Shown here: piece after piece, positions 45,679 through 56,463 of the stretch
How positions within the stretch are numbered: position 1 is the first letter of the stretch
How the letters are laid out: every line of letters begins with the position of its first letter
DNA from: Gnetum montanum
Taxonomy: Eukaryota > Streptophyta > Gnetopsida > Gnetales > Gnetaceae
Length of the DNA stretch: 64,000 bases
Assembly (NCBI GenBank): GCA_015680685.1
Contig: MNCI01029550.1
Coordinates: 187,804 to 251,803 of the forward strand
Direction of reading: 5' to 3'
Notes under the pieces: model-generated
Told to the model about the DNA's origin: nothing
Databases searched by the model: none
Seen by the model: the letters and a program-made list of their open reading frames with translations, nothing else
Made by a program: the position numbers and the translations under genes

Positions 45679-48312
45679 TTTTGAAGTAGGTTCACTCTAT
45701 AATAATCACCTTCAATTCACTAAATCTAGATATTATGCAAAGATAAAACGTTTTATTAGAAAACAAGAAAACTAACTATCTTTAATTAATTTATTAGAAG
45801 ATTAAAATAGGGTTCATACAACCCACAAACATTCAAAACCTATCACACTCAAATGATATTGTAGAGCATGAGGCTCTACAACCACATAATGGGTACTCTC
45901 AATGTAAGACATAACTAATAGAAATCTCTCCGACAACCTAGGACTGAGATCTCAACTCACAAGTGAGATACAAGAAAATAGAAAATTTCAATTTCAATGT
46001 AAATAAGCCTAATCCAACATTCAAGTGGTCAAAACAAGGTAAGATAAACTAGGTTTTTCTTACTACAAATGCCACTAGGACTCTTCAATCAAACTCCACT
46101 TAGATAAGCATAAACACTAGTGAACACCATGGTGCCCTCATTCTTTGAGTGAGCTTATTTTATCATCCTTATTCCCTAAGTAAGTATCTATAGTAGGATG
46201 AGGTGTATGTGGTTGGTTATGATATGTCCATACCTAACTACAACTAGAATTACATCAAGATCGGATAGAGGGAAAGGAATTGTTAGGGGTTCTAAGCATT
46301 ACTAACAACCTTCCACTTAAAAGTGATAACTACTAATAAAGAAATTAAGTGAGTTTTCATTAATTCTTAATAGATAAAATTATTATAGTATCATAGATAT
46401 ATAAAAAGTTATTTGATAAAGGATCCACTAATAAAAATTTGGCTTCTCCCCAGTACATTTACATTTGGTCTTAAACCATTTTACCAAATGTAGAAAGAAT
46501 TGGAAAGGTTACTAATTTCAAGACTATCAACTTAGCAACAAATAAACTAGGAAGAAATGATTTAGCATAGAAAATTGAATTTTTGTAGTTCCACCCCCCA
46601 CCCCCACACACCCCCNGTGCATGTTTCATGGGAAAAAATCATAATATATAGGGTGGCTAATCAAGGTGGTCCCCCATGCACTATGCAAGAGTCAAGCTTG
46701 CATGTAAGGAAGATACCTGCCCTCTGATTATCTTAATGAGCTTATCAGTCTACCATGTTTAAAAAGTAAAGGATACTCTCACTAGCTAATGAGTTAGGTC
46801 AAGTCATAGGATATAGTTCATACCACATGTCATAGGAATAAAATTTACATAAAGTTCCATTAATATTAGTGAGAGTATTTATGAATTTATCTAGGCATAG
46901 GCCTCTTAAGTAATATAATCATATAGTTCTTCATTATTCATAACTTGAGCCCCATAAAACTCAAAAAAGATAACCCATGTATGTACTCCAACATGAAAAT
47001 GAAAGCCATTGGTCTCATGTGATCCTGAGGAATCCATGTCTTAATATGATTGAAAAAGAGGATGATTCTTTCAATTGAATAATCAACCAAATCATCTCAA
47101 TCCTCTCATATGAGCCTTTGGAAAATACAATACACAATTGTATTTGGATATTTCAAATGAAATATTTTCTTGTACTAACAAGCCACAAGAAGAATCCATG
47201 CACATTCAATCAATTTATGACAATGTCTATGAAGAAAAATAAGATTCCAAACCTAAGGAAACAAAACCAATGATTCATTGAATTATTCATTATTTTGGAG
47301 TTGAGCATTTAGACAGTGAATATTCTACTTTAGAGAGTTACATCTCCCTTTGCCTCTTCCACCTCCTAAAAAAGGAGAAAGATCTCTTTGTGAAATGTTA
47401 TTCTTTTAGTTAGAAGTGGAGGAAGGCTATGAGAAAAAGGAAAGAATTTTTGGTTAAATGCATAAAATTTACTAAATACTTGAGATGAGAAAAAATAAAT
47501 CTAAAATGGCTGATTCTATATCTATTACTAGTTCTCCCTCTAGAACTACGACCTATTTTTATTTTGAATCACAGATTGATGTACCACAAGTTAATCTACA
47601 ATCACTAATTGCACTTACCCAATGTGCTCACCCACTCTCTCTTTCTCAAGTGTCCCTCTCAAAATCATTTTCTCTCACTTCTCACCATATCAAAAATGAT
47701 GAATACATCCATATTTATGTCAAATAAGAATCCTAGAAATCTTTCCTTAACTCACCCTAAGGGTTTCCATATGTTTCCCAAGTCTTTTCACCATATCCCT
47801 AGTTATTTCTATATTTTTCCATTGCATTCTAGCTATTTCTTGAATTGGCATAGACATTTTTGAAAGTTTTCCCATTCATCTAGGTCATCTCTAACTTTTC
47901 TTGGATGTCTCCTATGAAAATACAACTCTTAGGTAAGATGCTTGCTATTTTTTTGGGATGTCCCAAATTTTGGTGGGATGTACCACCTAAGATGCCACTT
48001 GCACAATTGGGATTTCCTAGTTTTTGGTGGGATGTTTCACCTACTAGCACAAACATAAAAATTCTTGTTTTGATGCTTGAAACCTCTAAATGCCTTCAAA
48101 AAAATTTTCATTGACCTTGGAACCACCTAGACTCATCAAAATGAGCTCAAAACATCCCAAAACATGCCAAAAGATCTAGGAATCATCAACAAAATCAATA
48201 CAAGAAGATACAAATTAACAAGAAACACTTGTCCATGTCTTCTTCAAGAATGAAACTTGCAAAAACAACTTATAGGACAATGCACAAGGAAATTGAGAGA
48301 GATGTTCCTACA
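45679..48312 (-). repeat. 5' LTR of element F with an insertion
   Basis: Matches the 1112-bp LTR at 39881-40992 in two blocks, 45679-45983 and about 47571-48312. The first block contains the perfect hairpin TTGTAGAGC-ATGAG-GCTCTACAA (about 45858-45880). About 1.6 kb between the blocks is absent from the other LTR. Confidence 0.8.
45984..47570. other. ~1.6-kb insertion in the element F LTR, unidentified
   Basis: No clear terminal repeats or target duplication were seen. A plus-strand run near 47270-47480 (HYFGVEHLDSEYSTLESYIS) is legible for some 60 codons but resembles nothing I know. An undetermined base lies in a C-run at 46616. Edges were set by comparison with the intact LTR and are approximate. 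Confidence 0.5.
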
Positions 48313-48365
48313 CTAGATAACAAAGAATAATGCATCATTCATCTAGAACAATGTAAAAAGTATTT

Positions 48366-49560
48366 TGATTAGTTGAAGAAAAGGCTTATAGAAATCCTAA
48401 TTCTATGAGCAGTAGCTTACTATAGATAATTTTACATCATGATAGATGCATCCGACTAACATTTAGGAGCTATGATTGCATAGATGAATAATTAGAAACA
48501 TGCATATCATATCCAATATGTAAGAAGAAGCATCATAGAAGCATGGTTAAACTACATCATAATTGAGAAGAAACTCATGATAGTGATGTATGCACTAGAG
48601 AAGTTCATGTACTATGTGCTTAAATATTCTATCTTTTTGCTCATGGACCATAGTGGGATTAGGTTTATAATAGATGAATCAATGATAAGTCCCTAAATCA
48701 TTCAATAGTTGGTGATCTTACAATGATTGAAAAAAAAAAGGACCAAAAAAATATTTGCAAATTATTTATTTCTATTGAGAGAGGACAATGAGGTTGATGA
48801 CAAGCCTCTTTGAAATTATCTTCCTAATGTGTCTTTCTTTACTAAGGCTATTGTAGTCTTCTTATTGATAAATACCTCTTGGATTATTAACTTTCTTATC
48901 TATTTATAAGAATAGAAGGTTCCAACTAAATGAGATACACATAGGATGCAATAATTTCTTCATCCAAAAATGTGCTACATGGAGATAGAGAAAAATCTCT
49001 ATAAAATTTATGTAGATGGCCTAGTTAGATGGTGTATACTAGAGCAGAAACAATTATGCATTTTTCAAAAATGCTCATGAAGGACTTGTGGGGACCATTA
49101 TTCAACAATAAAGATAACCATAAAGATCCTTATGGTTAGATATTTCTAGCCCATGCTCTTTAGAGATGTACATCACTTCATGAAGTCTATGAGTATTGTT
49201 AATGAGATAGTGGGCTTAAAACATAATTTGAGAAACTACAACTATGGATTTAGCCACATATGACACTTAATCTATGGGGAGTTAACTTCTTGATTTCCAT
49301 CACTTCCATGTGAAATGGAAAAGCATACATTATTGTTACTATTAATTATTATATGAAGTGAGCAGAAGCTATTCTAGTCACTAATTTCACTGTAGCAATA
49401 GTTGCTAAATTCTTTGAATAATAGGTGGTGAATATGTTTGACATTCCACATACATTAATATTTGATAAGGGAACACATTTCAATGTGAATATGTTCAAGA
49501 AACTAACACAACACTTAGATGTAGAACATAAACTTACTACATTTTATCATTCCTAAGTTA
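48366..49560 (+). pseudogene. Element D: Athila-like RNase H and integrase remnant
   Basis: RNase H traces: FDQLKKRLIE, MIDASD..LGAM, then IEKKLMIVMYALEKFMYYVL and LMDHSGIRFI (consensus D.S...IGAVL, EKE.LAVVFA.EKFR.YL, TDH..L). Integrase follows: AHEGLVGTII, YF.PMLFRDVHHFMKS, then WGVNFLISITS, KAYIIVTINYYMKWAEAI, FDIPHTLIFDKGTHFN and VEHKLTTFYHS. The catalytic D.G is DKG and the DFMGP Asp is Asn. The type (no chromodomain, KWAEAI) fits Athila/Tat. RT upstream is missing. It begins next to the LTR of F and ends at a Copia-type LTR. Confidence 0.8.
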
Positions 49561-49619
49561 TCATGATTTTTGGGCAATGTTCAAACTCTGTATTCTTTTC
49601 ATGTTTGAATTCATGTAGA

Positions 49620-50697
49620 TGTTAGAAGTATAAAAAAAAAGCCAATGAAATTATCTAGAAAATCTTAGGAAATCATAGTTTGTGCTAAAAATAAAAGAAA
49701 AAGGAAAAAAGCTAGTTATGCATGAGGAGAAGTTCTAAATCCTCTTTACTCAAGCTATAAAAGGAGGCCATCAGCCTCCTTGTAAACGTAATGGAGCATT
49801 ATTGGAGTAATCAAGATGAATAGAGTAAAGCTTTTATTTTTCTTCTCTATGTCCTTTTCAAATCCTTTTCAGTAGTTGTCATACTTTCATAGTTGAAGTG
49901 CTTTCAATTTTTCATCTTCTTGCAACCAATCATTTCTTATAATTAAGCTCTTCCATCATAAATTTGCATGCCCCATTTTTCATAATAGTTTCTCATAATG
50001 TTCCTCACGATCCTCATAAAACCTTTTCAAAATTATTACAAATTAGAAAAAAAATTTCAAGATTAAGAAGGCCCTTTTATTTATAGCAAGTGATGTTAAA
50101 TATTAGTATCATTAAATTTTTATTTCTATGTTTTTTAGCCTCAATTCAAATCATAAATGTTTGGATACAAGTGCTTGATGTTCATGCATGTAGGCTTCAA
50201 ATCCATTTTTTTCATGAATTTTGTTATGATTTTTTGTCCACCAAGAATATCTAGAATTATGAATATTTTTTACAAGATAATAAGGTAATTTATGTTAGAA
50301 TTCATGTTTTTTAATGTAGAGAATTTATGATCATATTGAAGCTCTCTTTCTTGTTGATGTATTGATGTTTAATTAAGCATCTAATGTCAAGAAAAGTTGA
50401 GCCTCTCTTAATATAAAGATATATGTTATACATATGGGCACTTTGCTTCTTGTTTCTCAACTCAAAGAATGATGATTTTCATGTTATGTTGTCAGTCTTC
50501 TTTTATGAATCATGATGTATAAATTTGATTATAAGTATCCTTTAAATTTGTTTTGTATGACTCTTATTGTCAAACATAGATTTGAGTTTCCCTCATCTGA
50601 GTAAACCTAATGAAATCAAATTTATTTAAAGAATGTAATAATTATTGGAATTTTTTTTCTGAAAATTCCAAAATTTTAATTTCTATCATCCTCAACA
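49620..50697 (+). repeat. Copia-type LTR (probably solo)
   Basis: TGTTAGAAGTATA...CCTCAACA, with TATA box CTATAAAAGG (49756-49765) directly followed by AGGAGGC-CATCA-GCCTCCT, a 7-bp-stem hairpin at the probable transcript start. A long T-rich tail follows. The TG..CA ends and layout fit a Copia LTR. Flanks GTAGA and ATATC do not match, so I cannot prove a simple insertion. No Copia coding region adjoins it. Confidence 0.65.
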
Positions 50698-50822
50698 ATA
50701 TCTAGATGCCACAACTAGTCCCATCCATGAAATTCAATTGAATCATTTGTGAATGCTTGTGATTTGTATGGTTGGGTGTAGGATGTACCTCACCACTCAT
50801 CATTGGTGCCATTGCTAGGGAT
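50698..50822 (+). repeat. Element C 5' LTR end and primer-binding site
   Basis: The last ~105 bp of the LTR, ending CACTCATCA at 50802. TTGGTGCCATTGCTAGGGAT (50803-50822) follows, matching the tRNA-Asp complement at 14 of 18 positions with transitions only. The remainder of the LTR is missing; the Copia-type LTR adjoins instead. Confidence 0.82.
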
Positions 50823-50927
50823 GGTGCTAGTTATCTAGATTAGTTATATCATACATGACTGATGTAAGCACATTAACAAAATATCTTTGAGAAAATACAA
50901 AGGCATACACATCATACACCAACAACA

Positions 50928-52900
50928 ATGTCTCTTTCACAAGAAAGTGATAATGCATCATATGAAGAGAACATTCATTGAAGAACCAATGAGATATATA
51001 CTAAAGAAAATTGGAGTGACCAATATCATAAAGGGGTTTCATATGTTCATGACCACCCTAATGACACACAAAGACTACATTCACCTAAGGAAGACAATCC
51101 TAGAGGAGATGAAGTAAGTCCTAGGCCAATGAAGGCTTTAAGACCTAGGACCTCCTGAAAACCTAAAAAAGATAAATCAAGGGACCATGGGGAGAACTGT
51201 AGAAGCCATAGTGATTCTCCCAATTTTTCATCTTCCTCTTTCTCTTCAATGTCTAGTTTTGATGAAGATGAACATAGGTATAGAGACAAAGCTCTACTAT
51301 GGGGTCAAAATAAGGGTAGAAATAAAAACCATAAGAAAAATTAAAGACCTCAACATGAACAAAACCAAAACAATTAAAATTGGAAAAATAGAAATAGTAA
51401 TTTTCACCATGCCATGTTTGATGATGATGAACCCTTGTTAGCTACTAAGAGCCTGATGCAGATCACAAAGGCAATTAAGATATCCCATAGGCATCACAGT
51501 GAAAGTCGCATAAAAAGGCTCGATATGAATAATACCCCTAAATTTATGGGAGGCTATGATTCTAATCCACAACATCACTTACAAGCCTTTCATGATGCTT
51601 ATGCCCTACAAAATATCAAAAATTAGTGGAAAAAGCTTAAGCTCTTCCCTAGGACACTAATAGACAAAGCTAAAAGTTGGTATAGATTGTTAGAACCAAG
51701 TTCCATCCACCAGTGGTCCACAATGGTAGAACTTTTCAATGAAAAACACCAAACCTATGCAAGAGTGTCCAACCTAAGAAAACAAATCCAAGGGTGGAAG
51801 CAAGAAAATCATGAACCCTTGGATGTGGCCTTGCATAGATACTATTCACTACTACATAGATGTCCTAGCCATGATTTCTCTCAAAAAGAGCGACTTTTCC
51901 ACATCATAGATGGGGTTTGTAATGAAACAAGAGAGACCCTTGGGATGTATGCTCAAGGTCAATTATATAAACTAAAAGCCCATAAGATACAAAGGTTAAT
52001 CAAGCAGGTGGTGAAAGAAGAACAAGAGCCATGTAAATGAGAGAATGTTGAGAAATATCATTGGGATCCAACTCTTCAAAAGAAGAGGGTTCATATCTAT
52101 GATGAGGAAAAAGTGGTAGCTCTTGATGAGGTGATTTCACAACAAACCTTGCCACTGCAACAATCTTTTGATGAACTCTAGGCAAGACTAGATAGGATGT
52201 TAGAGTGGATAAATGGAAAAGCTACAACTTTTGTAGAAATTGTAGAGGAGAAGGTAACACAAAATGAACTAGGTGATCACAATAAATGGAGGAAGCAAAA
52301 CCAAGAAATAGTTAGGAATGCTTATCGACAAATAGGAAACACACCTGCAGAATGTGAGGATATAGACTCAACCACATATGAAGATGATGAATGTGACATC
52401 TGCATATATGACCACTTGAAGGGCCATTGCCCAGTCATGTCACATCTACATGAGTATTGGGCTTTTACATTAAATCCCAAATTTTTACAAAATCACATGC
52501 CCAAAAATTTCCTTTTCCACACAGTAATTATAGATAGTTCCACAATCAATAGTATTATCCTAGGACTTATTAGTAGCCTCAACACTATCATCAATCGTAG
52601 TGGCAAAACCCATAGTCATGGGGGAGGCCACCACCAAACTAGCCATACCCTTACTTTCAATCCAACTTGCATGGATATTATGTTCAACAACATGTTTCCC
52701 CAACTGGTTCGACTTTCTCTACTTCAAATCGCTACTACCACTCTCCCAAATATCATCAACCAACAACATCTTCTAAACAATCACCACCTCACACCTCTCA
52801 TCCTTCATCATGTCCTAAATATTCTCATACTTCCCTTTATCATATGCCACAACCAACAACATAGGAAGGTTTAGCACCATGACATCAATGAGAGAATGCC
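50928..52900 (+). pseudogene. Element C gag
   Basis: Probable start ATG at 50928 (MSLSQESDNASYEENIH), 106 bp after the primer site. Then a Ser/Asp-rich linker (SDSPNFSSSSFSSMSSFDED), and the Retrotrans_gag core 51414-52040 (RLDMNNTPKFMGGYDSNPQH, SSIHQWSTMVELFNEKHQTY, HRYYSLLHRCPSHDFSQKER, MYAQGQLYKLKAH). Next comes a helical linker and the knuckle CDICIYDHLKGHCP (52390-52432), then a His/Pro-rich tail. A few stops (for example after LQNIKN) and frame changes break it. This is the best-kept example of the E/C subgroup. Confidence 0.85.
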
Positions 52901-53194
52901 ACTTGTGCTGCGAACATACACAAAAATGATAATACCGGTAGATATCCACCACAATATAGGAAACATCCTTTCTTTAGGATGCTTCCCATGCATAAGCACA
53001 ACACTCATGGATCTACTAACTCATCCAAACTAGCACAATGCCAATCAAGTGCAACACCCCTCCTTTCATGACCAATGTCTTCCAATCCTACATAAAGGCC
53101 AACATCCATCATTACTCCAACACTTAACTGGAGCAATGAATCTAGCACTATGGAGAGACAAAAGAATCCATGAATTACTACTAATAGTAAAGGA

Positions 53195-53690
53195 TGTAGC
53201 TATGGGCCAAAAATTTAAAATATTAATAGAACCCACAACATAGCTAAGGAACAAGTATGTGAGCAAAACCTAGCTTACATAGTAGCCACTAAACTAGAAG
53301 ACATCCATTGTCTTAAAAATGAGAATATAAAATTGCTTCAAATATGCATGGAGGAAATTGATTTGCTTATTAGTTCTAAACTTAAGAAAATAAACCAAAC
53401 AAAGGACCTAGACACAAGTATCTCACACTCTGATCATACATCCAAAAAGGATATTAAACACAAAGACCCGAGGATTAAAATAGAAAATAAAGAAGAATAA
53501 GCAAATACATCTAGATCCCTCAAAATAGAAAGACCTTCAAGTCTAGGTGAAGATACATCTCTAAATGATCCAAACGAAACTATTACCAATGTTAGATGTG
53601 CTACCACATGATTAATTAAATTAGTAATAGTGATAGATGGGAAATCGATGGTGTATAACCAGGGTGTGCAATCCATCTCTTGCCATAAGA
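53195..53690 (+). pseudogene. Element C post-gag coiled-coil-like segment
   Basis: The plus strand reads IAKEQVCEQNLAYIVATKLE then DIHCLKNENIKLLQICMEEI and SSKLKKINQTKDLD, a charged, leucine-spaced run that looks helical or coiled-coil. It lies where A and B carry their protease. I do not recognise it and it may be another part of gag. It ends near the CATGGGGG motif at 53695. Confidence 0.5.
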
Positions 53691-53699
53691 TTAGTCATG

Positions 53700-55476
53700 G
53701 GGGAGATGCTCCATCCTAGTTCAAAAACTAATAAGTGTTTTTTACCTTTTTGTTTTATAATTTTTTATCATTTTCCTATTTCTTCCAAAATTTTCTAATT
53801 CTTTATATGTTTTCCATTTCTTAATATTTTTCTTTTTTTCATATTTTTCTCTTTTCCTGAGTCATTCTCTTTATTTTTTATGAATGTATTTTGTGTTTTT
53901 GTTAATAATATTGCCAAGTCATGATGTAGAATTCAATGCTATTTGTTACATTTTTTTGCTATACTATTAAGATGATTGGATAAGTAATTGTGTAGAGCAG
54001 CGAGACCACCTCATCCATCCCTCCAATTCTCTACATAAAAGTTCTTTTTCATGGAAACAATTTGGTTCTTCTTTCATAAAACTAAAATTAATCAATGATT
54101 ATTGTACCTTGAAGAAAGAGGAAATGACCAAGTGGAAATGGCAAAGGGTGTCACCTCAAGGGAACTTGTTGGGTTTTCTTCTTGTTTTCCTTCATGTGGT
54201 TTATGACTTCTCTTGAAATGTATCATTACTCCTCCATCCACTAATAATAGGAAGCTAAAAGTCTTTGCATGGTGTGATTCCCATATATTCAAAAAAAAAC
54301 AAAAATAAAGAAAAAAAATAAAAATTGAAAAAAAAAAGAGAAAAAAAAAGAAAATAATAATAATAATAATGGGAATTCAAAGCACATCCCTTAGACATAA
54401 TAATGGGCTACAAGCATTAGTTATGGGGCTGGAACGACATGTTACCCATGCCTAAATATGCCCCTCTAACTAAGGCCCTTCCTTCCTTCTTCTCTTTTCT
54501 TCTCTTTTTGGAGTGATGATTATTCTTTGAGGCGGTTGTGAACTCATGGTGGTCAATAGGAAGAAACACATCAATGCAAGGTTATTGTTCATGGTATGGA
54601 CTTGGTCTGAACTTGGACAGATAGGTATGCTAATCATTTTAATCACATTTTTCACAAGAACCTATTGTGGACATGGTTAAGTGCTTTACATCCCTATCTC
54701 TGCAATCCCTTCTCATCCCATTATTCACCTCACTACTGCATGTGATTATGAGCCTTTTGGTTTTGTGTATTATAGTACAACATCCCAACCACGGTAGTTA
54801 TGTGTTGTTGGAATGAAGGCATGGTCTACATTTAACTTCTTGGATGCCCACAGACATCTATAGAAGTGATTATGCAATGGCATTATGGCAGGAGCTTACT
54901 TTGGGAGGGATCCACTTGCATAACTTTTGTTGATCCTAGCTTTAAACTAACCTTCACAACTTCTAGAACATTAATAATAGTTTCTTTGAATTAATGCATA
55001 ATTTTGGGACTACTTCTCATCACTTTTAATTACTTTTTTACTTTTTCCTACTTTTTTGTTAAAATATCCTTAAAATATTTCTTGGCCATCTTCTAAATTA
55101 GACCTTTATTTTCAATTGTTCAAAAACTTGTGTGCTTCTAGAATCATGCTTATTAGTCATGGGGGCTAGGGATGTTCACTTTGAAATTTTTAAATTTTTC
55201 TAACATCCTATTTTTGAACATCATGGTAACTAATAGTAATTGATCAAAATAATGTAAACAACTTGATGATTTTAGTTACCTCGTAGCCTTTGGCATAGTA
55301 TGCTATCATCACCTTCTGCTTAAATGAAAACTAAGAGATCCGAAAAGGGTTAATTATTAAGGAAAATTTACCAAAACTAATGTTAATCCTTTGGTAACTA
55401 TAGGTGATGGTAAAAGAAACACCTAGGGAAGAAGGTCCTTTTCTAGGCATGAAAAAAAAGTTAAGAGGGGGACAAT
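53700..55476 (+). other. Element C 3' non-coding region, first part
   Basis: No protein recognised. T-rich at 53740-53930. A block at 54255-54400 (GTCTTTGCATGGTGTGATTC, then an A-rich/AAT run at 54291-54370, then GAATTCAAAGCACATCCCTT) matches 60365-60440 in B and 24490-24600 in A. CATGGGGG motifs lie at 53695-53703 and 55157-55165. It ends at the insertion site of B (target ACAAT). Confidence 0.68.
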
Positions 55477-56317
55477 TGATGGGACACGATATCGCATAGG
55501 TCGTGATATCACATACGCGATGTATCGTACACGATATCGCATAAGCCGCAATATCGCGTATGTGATGTATCATATGCGATATCGCAGTGCGTCGTCAAAT
55601 CTATAAATAAGAGGTAGCTCTCCCTTGTTTCTCCATCTAGATCTAGACCTTAGCCAAACTCTTGCAGTTTTTCCATTCCAGAGTTAGAGTAATTTCCATG
55701 TGCCCGCAGTAGGAGTCCCAAAGTGAACGGATCTTTATTCGAGCAAATATTGTACCTAAGCACAAGTTTGTGTATGGAAATAAAGACAAACTTTTTGGAT
55801 AAACCTTGCAGTGCATGGACTAAGCTAATTAGGACTTTAATTATTGTTAATTATTTAAATGCTTTATTAGTTAATTAATCTCTCTCAACCCTCAACACTC
55901 CTAGTTAAGTGCATTTAGTACGACTGCTTCGAGCACGTGCGTTACGCTTGGTAATCCCAGTAACGAATAGCGTTTGGTAATCCCAGAAGGTTGCATTGGT
56001 TCAAGGTGTGAACAAAAAGTGGGAACAGATACTGATGCTAGGCATTAGAACTTAGTTAATTAAAGTTAGTTACTTAGTCTCTTCACCCTTTCCCTCATTA
56101 GCATAGGCGATAAAACATAAAAGATATAAAAATCACATACCTCATACTTACTTAACCATACAACCATGAAAAATACAAGTAAGTATGGGAAGACAACAAA
56201 TGATTAACCTTAAGTATTCCATAATGTGTGTAGGCACTTAGTTTGTGGAGTTTGACTGGATCATGCGTGTAACGCTCGTATTCATATGGTTGTGTAGGGG
56301 TACCTCGCCACTCATCA
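55477..56317 (+). repeat. 5' LTR of element B
   Basis: TGATGGG...CTCATCA. Seven or eight palindromes of the (G/A)CGATATCGC type occupy 55484-55590, more than in the 3' LTR, which explains most of the 25-bp length difference. The TATA box CTATAAATA is intact at 55601-55609. Confidence 0.93.
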
Positions 56318-56338
56318 TTGGCACTGTTGCCGGGGACT
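56318..56338 (+). other. Element B primer-binding site (tRNA-Asp)
   Basis: TTGGCACTGTTGCCGGGGAC directly after the LTR; 16 of 18 positions match the tRNA-Asp complement TGGCGCCGTTGCCGGGGA and both differences are transitions. This is the best-preserved such site in the window. Confidence 0.87.
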
Positions 56339-56463
56339 AAGTTGTTTGTGCGCTAAGTAGAACATAGGAAACCATCCACATTGTTGGGAAGCTTAAATGA
56401 ACCCTCAGGGTTAATCAGAAGAAAAATTAAACAATGGTCAATCAACACACCGAATAAGAGACA

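Larger units (their letters stand above)
39881..48312 (-). mobile_element. Element F: chromovirus-like gypsy element lacking RT
   Basis: Minus strand order: 5' LTR (48312-45679, with an insertion inside), tRNA-iMet-type primer site, gag, CCHC knuckle, protease C-terminal part, then two LTRs of the GATATC family where RT and RNase H should be, then integrase, polypurine tract and 3' LTR (40992-39881). The integrase C-terminal block resembles chromoviruses such as Tekay, Reina or CRM. I did not find a chromodomain. Edges rest on LTR homology; I found no target-site duplication. Confidence 0.82.

Noticed and set aside
45984-47570. Insertion in the F LTR as a DNA transposon or a Copia tail
   Set aside because: No terminal inverted repeats or target duplication seen. 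A phrase resembling the Copia DPLTK motif near 46410 is too short and without context.
49615-50702. Target-site duplication for the Copia-type LTR
   Set aside because: The 5-bp flanks (GTAGA and ATATC) do not match at the best edges I could set, so I do not claim a simple solo insertion.
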